A program made the translations under genes and the position numbers. Shown piece after piece: positions 1 through 7,921 of a DNA stretch of 23,056 nt (within the stretch, counting starts at the first letter, position 1; every line of letters begins with the position of its first letter). A model generated the notes under the pieces. It did no database searches and was not told where the DNA came from. It saw nothing but the letters and a program-made list of their open reading frames with translations. The DNA is from Heterostelium multicystogenum (lineage: Eukaryota; Evosea; Eumycetozoa; Acytosteliales; Acytosteliaceae). The DNA lies in contig RCNN01000128.1 in assembly GCA_003667245.1 (NCBI GenBank), positions 1 to 23,056 on the forward strand, given 5' to 3'.

Positions 1-880
1 TGCTGCTGTTTGGTGCGGACATGGGATCGATCTCCGGAGGGACTGCCGTGAATTCGGCGAATAAGGTTTTCAAGGTGGATTCACGGTCGGCCATGCCCAG
101 TTCCACGGCATCTCGAGCGCCCAATCCGCATGTCGCCCTGGCCGAAGTCAGCCAGGACGGTTTCAACACTGGGGCCCGCGATAATTAGCGACGTCCTCGA
201 CGAAGATGTGTCGTCAGGCGGTCGACGTGGGCTTGTGCGACAGCGCGGCCTGATTCGGTACCGAAGTCCGGTCGTTTTTTCGGGCTTTGGCTGCTGACGA
301 TCTCGAAACTGCCGTCGTCTTCGCTTTTACGCACCGTCAACACCGTTCCGTGCCAATGGAGCCAACGGCGCCGGTACGGCTCATGACAATTTCATGTGCC
401 GCTGCCGCCATCCAATAGGCCTGCGCTGGCTGCGTTGCCGGATACGTAGGCCACGACCTGCTTTGGAGAAGCACGGATCATCTGAGCGAAACTCAGCGAT
501 ACCACTGGCAATGCGCCCGTGTATCCATCACCAGGATGATGGTGTCTGTTTCGCGGATCATCGACGGCATTGGTGAACTCTTTGGCCAGGACATCCAGCG
601 AGGTTGCCCCGGACAGCGCCCGTGAACAAAGTTGGCGTAGCGGAACACCGGGCCGGTGACGGGGCAGCAAGGCAACGTTGCCACGTTGAGTCACTGCACG
701 GCTGTTCTGCAGGGGCTTGCCTTGCCTGGCTTCCAGGGCCTCGGGCCCCTTCCATGTTCCCGACGGGCAATGGCGGTGATGGTCTGGAGCATGTCCGGAG
801 TGATGGCCCAGGGGCTCGCGTGAGACCAGGTCGAACGCCGTCACCCGGTGCACGGGTGCATCGGTTGGGTTGTCGCTCAT
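1..880 (-). pseudogene. Phage capsid maturation protease, S49 (SppA/lambda gpC-like), broken and cut by window edge
   Basis: Read on the minus strand from an ATG at 880, the three frames together give one S49/ClpP-fold protein, but it changes frame several times within 500 bp. Recognisable blocks are an N-terminal VFRYANF-type strand, an LDTIIL-type strand, the serine-nucleophile block YVSGNAASAG (around 400-450) and the GAVGSIGT-type turn (around 340-370). A VLTVRKSEDDGSFEIVSS segment and a late ADRESTLKTLF segment (about 50-100) follow. In lambda-like phages this enzyme processes the head proteins and sits directly after the portal gene, as here. The C-terminal part, where the scaffold usually lies, is beyond the left edge. 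At least five indels are needed to restore one frame, so no functional product is expected from this sequence as written. The family call is firm and the exact frame path is not. Confidence 0.75.
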
Positions 881-960
881 AGTTTAGGTCCGTTCAGGTA
901 GGTCGGGATTGGCCGGCGGCTCATTGTCCGGGCGGGCCGTCGGCGAAGCTGAAAAGCCCG

Positions 961-2504
961 TCATTCGCGCCGACGCTTCACTTCCAGGGCGCGCTGTTCG
1001 TGGTTTTCCTCCCAGTCACTGCCGTCGTAGAGCATGGATTCCTTCGCCAACGTGCTGACGCCGATATCGATCCGCTTCTCGGCGGCGTTGATATCCTTCA
1101 GCGGGTCTACGGTGCCAGGACCATCGCCTACCCACAGCGAACCGCAGTAGGCATAGCGCAGTAGCGGGTGATCGAAAAACCCGGGGGCCTCGATATCACC
1201 CTGCGCAATGGCCTCTTCAAGCCAATGCTCGTACACCGGCTGGCAGAAGTGTGAGCCCAGGAAGTCGCGGCAACCGCGAAACGAATTGCCACGCCTCCAT
1301 GACTGCCGCACGCGCGGCGGTGTAGCTGGCCGTGAAGTGCTTTTGATCAGCACCTCATAGGGCAATTCCAGGGCCATGCCGATCTGGCGCAGCATCGCCA
1401 ACACGAACGGGTCAAACGCCATGTTCGGCCGACCTGGTGCCGCAGTATCAATTGACGCGCCGTCGTCCAGCTCGGCGACAATGCCGCCGCTGAGCGAACC
1501 GTCCCAGCCACCCTGCTCCCGTCCTGCTGGCCGGTCGCCGCCGACGGGCGTGTTGCCGGTAGCAGCAGATGCCAGTGGGCTTAGGCTCCCGCCTGTCCCC
1601 GCTTGAATGAACACAGCGAAGAACGCCGACACCACCGCAGCTTCCCAACTCGGCATCGGTGTAGCGGTCCAATTGCTTGAGCTTTTCGATCACCGGCGCC
1701 AGGTACGGCACACCGCGTGGCTGACCCACTCGCCGGCGGCGGTACACGTGCAACAGCACCCGACCGCCGCGCTCGTTGAAGAACGGACGCTCATCCCATT
1801 CCCGTTCTTTTAACACCCAGCGCACCAGGGTGGCTGCGCAGGATGTGAGCCTTGATCGGAGCGCCGTCGGCGTCACGTTCGATACCAGCGGTGAGGATTT
1901 CCGTATCGGCTCTGCCCGACGGGTTGCAGATTCGGTCGGCTTCAATGAGCTGGATACACGCCGAGTAGTGATGACCAGGGCGCTCCTTGTGGGTCAACAG
2001 CGGAAACACATCACCGCTACTCAGCACCGAACGCCACGTTCAGATCCTGCAAAACCATAGAAGTTTTGCTCGCGGGTAATGTCGCAGCAGGTCGTTTCCG
2101 CCCAGGACTTGAACAACGATTCAGTCTTGCGCTGCCAATCCCGGGCCTGATCTTCATCCCAGCCAAGGATCTGCCGGTTCACCACGGACTTGAGCGCCAA
2201 GCCAGTACCGACCGTTTTAGTCGTCACCGTGTTGATCGCGCCGCCACCGATGGGGTTGTTGCGCTCAAGGTCACGGCATCGCTCGCGAAGCGTGGGCAAG
2301 TCGGGTAGCAAGTCAGCCGCTGCACTGCCGGCGGCTGGGTTCCAAGCACTCAACGAGCGCTTGGCCTTCGACGCGCCCGCTGTAACCGCCCAGCGCGGTC
2401 ATGGTGAGCCGGGCATGCATGCGCTTGGCGCCGCGTTCAGGGCTCAACCAGGTGATGGCCTTGTCGAGCAGTGTGGGTTCTGGGGCTTTCGGTGCGCGGC
2501 TCAT
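961..2504 (-). pseudogene. Lambda-family portal protein (Phage_portal_2 type), multiply frameshifted
   Basis: The start ATG at 2504 begins MSRAPKAPEPTLLDK and overlaps the stop of the gpW-like gene (ATGA). Portal blocks follow in order on shifting frames: LRERCRDLERNNPIGGGAI, WDEDQARDWQRKTESLFKSW, SGDVFPLLTH, IEADRICNP, HVYRRRRVGQPRGVPYLAP, AELDDGASIDT, LPYEVLIKS, and the C-terminal GPGTVDPLKDINAAEKRID block. This order and the spacing match the lambda gpB family, the dodecameric DNA gate at the head vertex, of about 500 residues. The span is 1544 nt, not a multiple of three, and at least five frame changes are needed. The first stop met in the last frame is at 961. Another frame runs on to a TAA at 884, just before the protease ATG, so the true C-terminus is uncertain. 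Confidence 0.85.
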
Positions 2505-2723
2505 CGCGGCGTGATCCCACGCAGGACAATCCCCCGTGGCCGGCCGCTTTTCCAGGCCATCAACTTGCTTCTGCCAGTAGTCGATCGTTTTGGTGATCTC
2601 GGCAAGGTCAGCGTACTCCAGCTGTCGGGTGCCGATCCGGTAGCTTTGCTTCTGGCTGACCTTCATGCTCGCATCGAGCCAGGCTTGGAGCTGGCCCTGT
2701 GCTTGTTCCAGTGTGATAGCCAT
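2501..2723 (-). pseudogene. gpW-like head-tail joining protein, frameshifted near its 3' end
   Basis: The ATG at 2723 gives MAITLEQAQGQLQAWLDAS followed by YRIGTRQLEYADLAEI, the typical start of small gpW/DUF6148-like proteins (about 70 residues) that sit between the large terminase and the portal in lambda-like phages. They plug the portal ring so that tails can attach. The reading frame as written runs on into the portal gene. A one-base change in the GGGGG run near 2533-2537 would end it instead at the TGA at 2501-2503, which overlaps the portal start in the usual ATGA arrangement. The start lies two bases after the large-terminase stop at 2726. The family call rests on the N-terminal pattern and the gene position. 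Confidence 0.7.
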
Positions 2724-2725
2724 GA

Positions 2726-4855
2726 TTAATTCCTACGTTGGGAGAGCACGCGCATTGCACTGCGGCGCCCAGAAACAACTCTCCCGCCAGCAGGCGGGAG
2801 ATCGGTGGTTCAACTGGTGGTGATGGTTCAGGGGGCGCCCCTTCGATATCGGGCTCCGTCTCTGGCTTAACCGGATCGGGCTGATCGAACAACCCACCCT
2901 GTCGGATCTGCGCATCGAGTGCCGCCCAATCCTGCTCCTGCAGTAGGTGCGTTTTTCAGAGAGCGGGCCGCGTGCAAGGCATACGTTTCACAGTCCGTGC
3001 CTTCGTTCGGCTCACCAGCCTTTTTCTGCCACATTTTGCGGTAGTGATGCCGACGACTGGGCGCCTTCACTTCGGCGGTGATCTGCCGGAAGTAATCCGG
3101 ACGCACCGTCTTGTAAAAAGTGCATGCGGCCAGGACCATCACCGGTCAACGGCAGCCGACCCTCGATCCACAGATCCTTGGCCCGAGACGTGCCGACGAT
3201 GTAAGGGCGCAGGCCGTACTTCGAGGCCTTTTGCTCTTTGTCGGTATCGACGCCCTGCCGAGGCGCGCTGAAGATTTCCCTGCGCTCGTCGTCGCGGGTG
3301 TTGCCCGCGTTCGCTCGCGCCCTTGATCGCCATCACGCCGTTTACGTTGGTGTTTGCGGCAGAACGCATAAGCCGCGTCCTGGGTGATCGTGCCGTCGGA
3401 GGTGTCGAGTGACGTAGCCAACACCTTCAGCTTGGCGCCGCAGGCGTGTGGAATTGCCGCAAACAGCAGCTTTTCCAGATCCAACCAGACGCCCTGGTCA
3501 GGCAACACCACCTCACCGTAGATCTCACCCCAGTTAAAGCAACCAAGATTCCTCACCTCGCCCCCAGGCACGCATCACCACCGCCAAGCGGTCGTGCTGC
3601 ACATCGACGCCAGCGGTGATAACGATCCCGCCCATGGGTACGTACAACTCTGGGTAGTCCTCTGCGCGTTCAGCCAGCTTGTCAGCTTCGGGCAGATCGG
3701 ATTTGTACTCGTAGGCACGGCCTTGTTTTCTGGTTGACGAACTTGATCAGCAGCGACAGGTTACCCATGGACGCCTGATGTTCGGCGTTGAGCTTCTCGC
3801 GCACGATGTCGGCCAAGCTGGTACCGGGCAAACAGGCATACAGCTCATTCAGCTCAATGAACCCGGCGCGCCCGGCGAAGGGTTTGGTCGGAACCCAACC
3901 GCAGTATGGGTCGCCGGCTTCTACCGCATTGAACACCGTGTTGCGGATATTCTCTTTGCGCTGGTAGTCGTCCCAGATCTCGCCACAATGCGGGCAACCG
4001 TAGCCGGCAGTGTCAGGATCCGCGCGACCGTAGATCTCATGAGGCGTCGCTTCCTCCTCGATGTCGAGCCACTTGATGTGTGCGAAGTCCAGGACGTGCG
4101 CCTGACCGCACGAATGGCAGATGACCGGCAACACCCGGCAATCGGTCTGGGCCAAGCGTGCCTCGGTCTTGCTCGCGCCCTTGATCGCCGGTGTCCCGCC
4201 TACCAGCATTTTGGAACCGGGATAGCGCTTGCCGCGCTCTTCCAGCAGCGCGATGGCATCGCCCTGCCCCTTCACGTCGTCGCTGGTATCGTCCGGTTCC
4301 TCTACCACTGACAAGCCCACAGAAGACGTGGATTTGACATTGCCCGGCGAGTTGGACGCGACCAGCTTGAGGAACCCGCCCGGGAAGGTCTTATGGTCCC
4401 AGCGGTTGCCGGAGGTGCGGCTGACATCCACCGGCATGAGCTTCGCCACCTCAGTGTTCGCGTTGACGCCGAACTTGAGCTTTTCGTCGTGGAAGTTCTT
4501 GCCGTCCTTTTCCTTGGCAAACAGGATCATGATCGGACGCGGCAGGTTATGGATGAACTTGAACAGGTAGCCGATCAGGAACCACGTCCAGCCGATCTGC
4601 GCCGCTTTCATCAGGTCAACTTCGCTCACCCGAGGGTCGTCCAGGGCAGCGGCGACGCCGAGAAAGTAAGGCGTGTATTGGAAGTCGTAGAGCCCGTGCA
4701 AGCACACCGCTCTCAGCGGGCAGGTAAAACTCGGTGCTCATGTAATGCGCGGTCGGAATGTCACGGGGCGGGTTGAACTTCCCCGCTGCTGCCAACAAGC
4801 TCCGCGCCAAGTTTTCGCGCGTAGCCTGCAATTCGCTCGGTTGTAGGTCCAGCAA
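2726..4855 (-). pseudogene. Terminase large subunit, GpA family, multiply frameshifted
   Basis: The longest intact piece (4707-3682) contains the motor-domain signatures of GpA-type TerL: FQYTPYFLGVAAALDDPRV, the KAAQIGWT ATP-binding block, NRWDHKTFPGGFLK, NSPGNVKSTSSVG and the Walker-B-like SVVEEPDDTSDD. A zinc-ribbon-like CHSCGQAH...CPHCGEIW segment follows. The nuclease half continues in other frames (WGEIYGEVVLPDQGVWLDLE, GLRPYIVGTSRAKDLWIEG, EGTDCETYALHAARSL). A proline-rich tail runs to a probable stop at 2726. The start at 4855 (MLDLQPSEL) overlaps the small-subunit gene by about 95 bases. Frame changes are needed near 4700, 3735, 3550 (an extra A inside CTTTAACTGGGG on the minus strand), 3370-3290, 2950 and 2790. 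The normal product packages DNA into the head; this copy should be inactive if the sequence is accurate. Confidence 0.9.
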
Positions 4856-5254
4856 CTTTGGCCACCACTGTTCGATCTACCGTGAGTTTCTGCACGTTCT
4901 CGATTTCCTGAATGATTCGTTCAAGCCCGCCCAGGTATTCCCGGTTTGCGAAGCTGGCCCAGTCGGACATCGCCCGCTCAGCCTCACCAGCCGGAATCAG
5001 CGATCCGAGTTTCTCGTGATATGCCAACCGTCCGTTTGCTGACTTCTGCTGCAGGTCTTCGATCCGCGCTCTGTTGAGCTGTTCAAGCTGGCTGCCCCCG
5101 CGCCCAGCGGCTTTTCGCGCAGGTCGCGGATGTAAGCCGTCCGGATCTCATCCAAGCTTGCGGTCTGCCAGTCCAGGTCTAACGCCTTGAGCACGTCGCG
5201 GGCATTTCGCTCGCTCATGTCCAGGTGATCAGCGACTTCACGTTGGGTTGGCAT
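4761..5254 (-). pseudogene. Terminase small subunit, DUF1441 type, one frameshift
   Basis: The ATG at 5254 is preceded by AGGA at a good distance. The first 48 residues contain a winged-helix DNA-binding region (TQREVADHLDMSERNARDVL). After a frame change around 5090-5100 the second half continues in the frame that contains MAYHEKLGSLIPAGEAERAM and an alpha-helical IIQEIENVQKLTVDRTVV segment, ending at a TGA at 4761. The span of 494 nt is two bases off a multiple of three, so one indel explains it. DUF1441 proteins recognise the packaging site and hand DNA to the GpA-type large subunit, which is encoded immediately downstream with overlap. Confidence is high for the role by position and moderate for the family by sequence. 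Confidence 0.75.
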
Positions 5255-5312
5255 GGTCTGGTCCTATTGCGGACATGGAAGCGGAACCCCCTATGTCAGG
5301 TTTGAATCTGTG

Positions 5313-5339
5313 AAAAAAGTCGGGGTTCGAATTACCCCG
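5313..5339 (-). terminator. Probable minus-strand intrinsic terminator between the gpZ-like gene and terS
   Basis: A 6-bp stem (CGGGGT at 5321-5326 with ACCCCG at 5334-5339, 7-nt loop) is followed on the minus strand by a run of six T (complement of A 5313-5318). It lies in the 210-bp gap upstream of the small-terminase gene. No other feature was seen in that gap. Confidence 0.5.
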
Positions 5340-5466
5340 TTGGCCCCGGTGCCCGGAAGGACCCATTGATTTCGAGGCACATGTGCCTCTGTCAAACCTA
5401 AAGCCTGCCAAATCATTGAAAATATCGCCACTTTTTGAAACGAAAAACCACGAAATCGACAGGGGG

Positions 5467-6199
5467 TCAGCCCCTTTCCATCTCCCGAGCCAGGGCACGC
5501 CGGAACAGCGGTTCGAACTCGGCCTGGGCCACGCGATTGGCGACCCCGTAGAAGTCAAAGCGCCTTCGATACGTTGGGCGCTTGACGAAGATCAGGATGG
5601 GTCTGGCACCGTTGCCGACCCGTTTGCCAGATACCGCGAGGTCCGGTGCCGTTACCAGGCCGACCACGAAGTAGTCCGGTGCATTGCGGTTGCGCCGCTG
5701 GCTCCGTTTTTGTGCGGTTAGCCATGAAGCCCGAAACCCGCTCTGCGGCACCGAGGGCGGAAAGGATCTGCACGATCTGGCCGCGACTAATGTTCCCGTT
5801 GCCATCCATTCGGGCGCGCCGACCTGGTACTGCGTACATGTCCGCTGGCATCAAGCCGTAATGGATCAGCGCCTTCTCGAAGCGCTTATGCGGGCGGTTG
5901 CCACCGTCCATGTGCACCGGCAAATACTTGGCCGCGGGCACACCAGAACTGGCTTCATCCTTGACCCATACCCGAGCATACAGTCGGGTGACCGTGGCGC
6001 TGCGCTTGAAAATGGAGTTCAGTGTCCAGCGTGTGGGGCGATCAAACACCCGCGCCAATTCGGCTTTCTCGGCAGCCTGGACGCGCTCCGCCGTGAAGGT
6101 CAGCGCCTTGGCTGCTGCCGTTGGCACCTTCGACCGACTTATACCGCGCATCTCCCTGACGATCTGATCGATGTTGTCACGCATCTCAAGCCGCATCAT
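5467..6199 (-). pseudogene. Basic phage morphogenesis protein, possibly gpZ-like minor tail protein, frameshifted
   Basis: The ATG at 6199 follows a strong ribosome site (GGAGG, 8-nt spacing). Its first 160 residues are one intact frame: a short N-terminal helix (NIDQIVREMRGI), then VPTAAAKALTFTAERVQ, RPTRWTLNSIF and an LPVHMDGGNRPHKRFE block. After a shift near 5715 the remainder is in another frame (RNAPDYFVVG, ILIFVKRPTYRRRFDFYGV) and ends with FEPLFRRALAREMERG at 5467. The arrangement of an AAAxALxxTA N-terminus, an arginine- and lysine-rich middle and a terminal FxxxLxxxL helix recalls lambda minor tail protein Z. That protein usually lies after the head genes rather than before the terminase, so the identification is tentative. 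Confidence 0.45.
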
Positions 6200-6306
6200 G
6201 GATGGAGCCTCCAGTCATTCTGAGAATTACCAGATATGTATCCATTCCTAGCAATGCCAGAGTGTGTATATGATGGCGATTCGCCCGTAGCTAGGCGACA
6301 ACCGCT

Positions 6307-6319
6307 TCCCATAATGGGA
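6307..6319. promoter_or_regulatory. Small palindrome TCCCAT-A-ATGGGA before a plus-strand gene
   Basis: Two perfect 6-bp arms around one base lie just before the AGGAG ribosome site (6322-6326) of the gene at 6334. A TATGAT box (6269-6274) further upstream is a possible -10, but its -35 is poor. The palindrome could be an operator or occlude the leader; nothing else supports either. Confidence 0.3.
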
Positions 6320-6333
6320 GATAGGAGCTGATT

Positions 6334-6603
6334 GTGTCTGAAAAAGAAAAGTACGAAATTTGGAAGAGGCTACACGATGCAGAAGGCGGCCTAGCCTTCC
6401 ACCTAGCCGTATATGGTGACGCCATTGCAAAACGCGAGAACTACAACACTCTGGACGGAATGGATGCGGTCCGCTTTTACCTTGTTCATAAGTTCAGTTG
6501 GCCGCCAGCGCAAGTCAAGGGAATGAGTTACGAGGATATTCGTTTCGTGCTCCAAGAGGAGATGCAAGACTTTACAGCCCCACCTTCCGCCAGAATCAAG
6601 TAG
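6334..6603 (+). CDS. Small hypothetical protein, plus-strand accessory gene in the late operon
   Basis: This 89-residue frame starts with GTG at 6334, supported by AGGAG five to eight bases upstream. It is acidic and hydrophilic, with no membrane segment, and contains the block FYLVHKFSWPPAQVKGMSYEDIR. That block looks like a structured helix-turn-strand, but I do not recognise a family. It lies on the strand opposite to all the surrounding phage late genes, with its own possible promoter and a hairpin-plus-T8 terminator just after it. This is the usual look of an independently expressed moron gene. It is intact although the neighbouring structural genes are broken. Confidence 0.6.
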   Translation: MSEKEKYEIWKRLHDAEGGLAFHLAVYGDAIAKRENYNTLDGMDAVRFYLVHKFSWPPAQVKGMSYEDIRFVLQEEMQDFTAPPSARIK

Positions 6604-6736
6604 ATCCATTAATTGACTGAATTATTTGCTCGAGATACTCAGCACGAGCCTTGAGCAAATTTAGTCTTGCGGCGCGAATACCACAGTCGCTTGCCTGCGG
6701 TGCTCGCTTTTTTTTCGTGGTTTTACTCTCTTTCAT
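6596..6736 (-). CDS. Possible small basic helical protein
   Basis: From an ATG at 6736 (GG-rich leader, weak ribosome site) there is a 46-residue frame. It begins with a lysine-rich segment (ESKTTKKKRAPQ) and continues as an amphipathic helix (IRAARLNLLKARAEYLEQII). The sequence looks protein-like, but its poly-lysine codons are the complement of a T8 run that could serve as the terminator of the plus-strand gene at 6334. Only one of the two readings may be real. No family was recognised. Confidence 0.35.
   Translation of the reverse strand: MKESKTTKKKRAPQASDCGIRAARLNLLKARAEYLEQIIQSINGST
6674..6715 (+). terminator. Possible terminator of the plus-strand gene at 6334
   Basis: An imperfect stem (GCGA...ACCaCAG pairing with CTGcGGT...TCGC) is followed by eight T at 6708-6715, 70-110 bases past the stop at 6603. 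It overlaps the small minus-strand frame at 6596-6736. Confidence 0.35.
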
Positions 6737-7028
6737 TTTCCGTACCTGCCATGTTGAAACGATGAAGATAAGTATCAAGTGCGGTAAGTGCAGCAATGAT
6801 AAGTTCGAGATGCCGGCCCGGCCCAACAACGCCTCGAAGGTGACCTGCACCAAGTGCGGGGCTGTCGATACTTACGGAAAGATGCTCAAGCGACTCGAAG
6901 ACAAGGCTGTAGAAGACGTCAAACGGAAACTCGGGAAGATCTTTAAGTGATTGCAGCACCTTGAGCAGCGGATCAAAAGCATCTCCCGTAGTGGAGGTGC
7001 TCGCCGCGATTTGCAGTTCGATACCCAT
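6723..7028 (-). CDS. Probable truncated late gene next to the holin
   Basis: The ATG at 7028 has a strong ribosome site (GGAGG, 6-nt spacing) and starts 23 bases after the holin stop, so translation very likely begins here. The first 26 residues (MGIELQIAASTSTTGDAFDP...) look like a phage protein. From about 6950 onward the frame is the antisense of the zinc-ribbon gene at 6762 and loses protein character. I infer that the original gene was cut when the accessory cassette of 6.2-6.95 kb arrived, leaving an N-terminal stump read into foreign sequence. The identity of the original gene is unknown. Confidence 0.4.
   Translation of the reverse strand: MGIELQIAASTSTTGDAFDPLLKVLQSLKDLPEFPFDVFYSLVFESLEHLSVSIDSPALGAGHLRGVVGPGRHLELIIAALTALDTYLHRFNMAGTENERE
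6762..6950 (+). CDS. Small zinc-ribbon protein, ECs_2282-like
   Basis: The ATG at 6762 opens a 62-residue protein, MKISIKCGKCSNDKFEMP..., with two CxxC pairs at residues 7-10 and 29-32 and a basic, helical C-terminus (LKRLEDKAVEDVKRKLGKIF). This matches my recollection of the small ECs_2282-type putative zinc-binding proteins found as accessory genes in prophages. Their role is not established. The upstream in-frame extension to 6651 encodes a hydrophobic stretch without a ribosome site and is rejected as the start. The gene lies on the strand opposite to the late operon. Its 3' end abuts the stump of a minus-strand gene that starts at 7028. Confidence 0.7.
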   Translation: MKISIKCGKCSNDKFEMPARPNNASKVTCTKCGAVDTYGKMLKRLEDKAVEDVKRKLGKIFK

Positions 7029-7051
7029 GTAGGCCTCCGTTTCGCGAGTTA

Positions 7052-7393
7052 CTACCCTTGTTCACCGCCAGCAACCGACTCACTCAGGCCCAGCCGCTTG
7101 GCTGTCCACCGCTCGTACAGCCCAATGGCAACGTCAGCACCTGCCATCGCCGTAAGGCATCCCAACGCGCCTGATGTCCAAATCGACATGCCCGCCGCGT
7201 AAAGCAGCATGATCGCTGACACGCCGCACACAACGCAGGCGCCTGACCGAAGAGCCAAACGCCGGACCAGGGCCCAGCCCCGTGCCCCTTCCTTGTCTGC
7301 GCGCCACATCTCCCCGGACACACCGCCCACCAGGGCGAGGACAATCACTAACCAGATCGGCATCTCGGCCAGGGCCTGTTGTTCATTCGTCAT
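7052..7393 (-). CDS. Phage holin family protein
   Basis: The ATG at 7393 is preceded by a GGGGTAAGG ribosome site and gives 113 residues. Three hydrophobic segments are visible: residues 12-28 (PIWLVIVLALVGGVSG), about 50-69 (GACVVCGVSAIMLLYAAG) and 70-92 (IWTSGALGCLTAMAGADVAIG). Charged loops containing EMWRADKEGARGW lie between them. Size, topology and position after the Q-like gene at the head of the late operon fit a small holin, which permeabilises the inner membrane at the end of infection. No endolysin or Rz gene follows, which is unusual; the accessory cassette of 6.2-7.0 kb occupies the place where they might be. The longer upstream frame (to 7636) covers non-coding repeats and is not a credible start. 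Confidence 0.75.
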   Translation of the reverse strand: MTNEQQALAEMPIWLVIVLALVGGVSGEMWRADKEGARGWALVRRLALRSGACVVCGVSAIMLLYAAGMSIWTSGALGCLTAMAGADVAIGLYERWTAKRLGLSESVAGGEQG

Positions 7394-7414
7394 TGCCTTA
7401 CCCCATAAACGCGA

Positions 7415-7438
7415 AAACCCGGCGCAATGGCCGGGTTT
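7415..7438 (-). terminator. Intrinsic terminator, minus strand, upstream of the holin
   Basis: A perfect 9-bp stem (AAACCCGGC / GCCGGGTTT) with a 6-nt loop is followed on the minus strand by TTTTCGCGTTT. It sits between the Q-like gene and the holin. This is where a late-gene terminator that must be overridden by Q-type antitermination is expected. Confidence 0.65.
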
Positions 7439-7539
7439 AGTGTGGTGGTGTGTCCCGCTGCTTGCGGTCGCACCTATCGAAGATGGGTACTTTTTACAGG
7501 TGGATTTTACTGGCAGCAAGCGGGTTTTAATGCCATAGC

Positions 7540-7594
7540 GCAATACGGGTGCAATACAGGTATGACGCAGGTGTAACGCAGGGACAACGCATTT
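7540..7594. repeat. Five degenerate 11-bp tandem repeats
   Basis: Successive 11-mers GCAATACGGGT, GCAATACAGGT, ATGACGCAGGT, GTAACGCAGGG and ACAACGCATTT line up head to tail with a period of one DNA helical turn. They lie in the non-coding interval between the Q-like gene and the holin, next to the GTNGGACAG repeats. They may be protein-binding iterons or part of the late leader. Confidence 0.6.
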
Positions 7595-7627
7595 CAATCG
7601 GCTATCGCTTCTTGTGCCCTGTCTTGC

Positions 7628-7897
7628 CTGTCCCACTATTCTGAATCGAAGTAGGACAGCTACAGCTCCCTGAATTCGGGGCTCTGCCCTACTGTCCTAC
7701 CTTTTTTACTTTTCTCTTGTGTATAGAGAGAAAGCTAAAAGCACGCGTGCGCGCCATGGGCGCGACTACGTCCCCGCTATGCTCATGTGTGCGTGGGGCG
7801 GGTGAAGGTTGGACAGTAGGACAGCCCAGTAACGGCGCGGCCTGCACCTGTCCAACTGCGCTTAATGCGAGTCGGACAAGGTGGGACAGTAGGACAG
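7628..7897. repeat. GTNGGACAG iteron cluster, candidate phage replication origin
   Basis: Eight exact copies of GT(A/G/T)GGACAG and one 8/9 match lie within 270 bp. Forward copies are at 7651, 7808, 7816, 7881, 7889 and (imperfect) 7871; inverted copies are at 7628, 7692 and 7848. Two pairs (7808/7816 and 7881/7889) are directly abutted, sharing one base. An AT-rich tract (7702-7740) lies in the middle. The cluster is non-coding and directly downstream of the Q-like gene, near the primase-helicase gene. Satellite phage P4 has an iteron of similar length and core (GGTGAACAG) bound by its alpha primase-helicase, so an origin is a reasonable inference. Confidence 0.65.
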
Positions 7898-7921
7898 TGG
7901 CACACGGAGTGACGCAGAGGG

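Noticed and set aside
5321..5339. tRNA T-arm-like sequence (GGTTCGAATT between GGGG and CCCC)
   Set aside because: No acceptor, D or anticodon arms fit around it; the stem followed by T6 on the minus strand explains it better as a terminator.
6624..6660. Inverted repeat ATTTGCTC / GAGCAAAT
   Set aside because: The 21-nt loop and lack of a following T-run make a terminator unlikely; it falls in a possible coding frame.
7436..7455. Shared TGTGGTGGTGTGT near 7442 and 11499
   Set aside because: A 13-mer of low complexity with no common context; likely chance.
7052..7636. Longer holin reading (194 residues)
   Set aside because: The extra N-terminus lies over a terminator and tandem repeats; the ATG at 7393 has the ribosome site.
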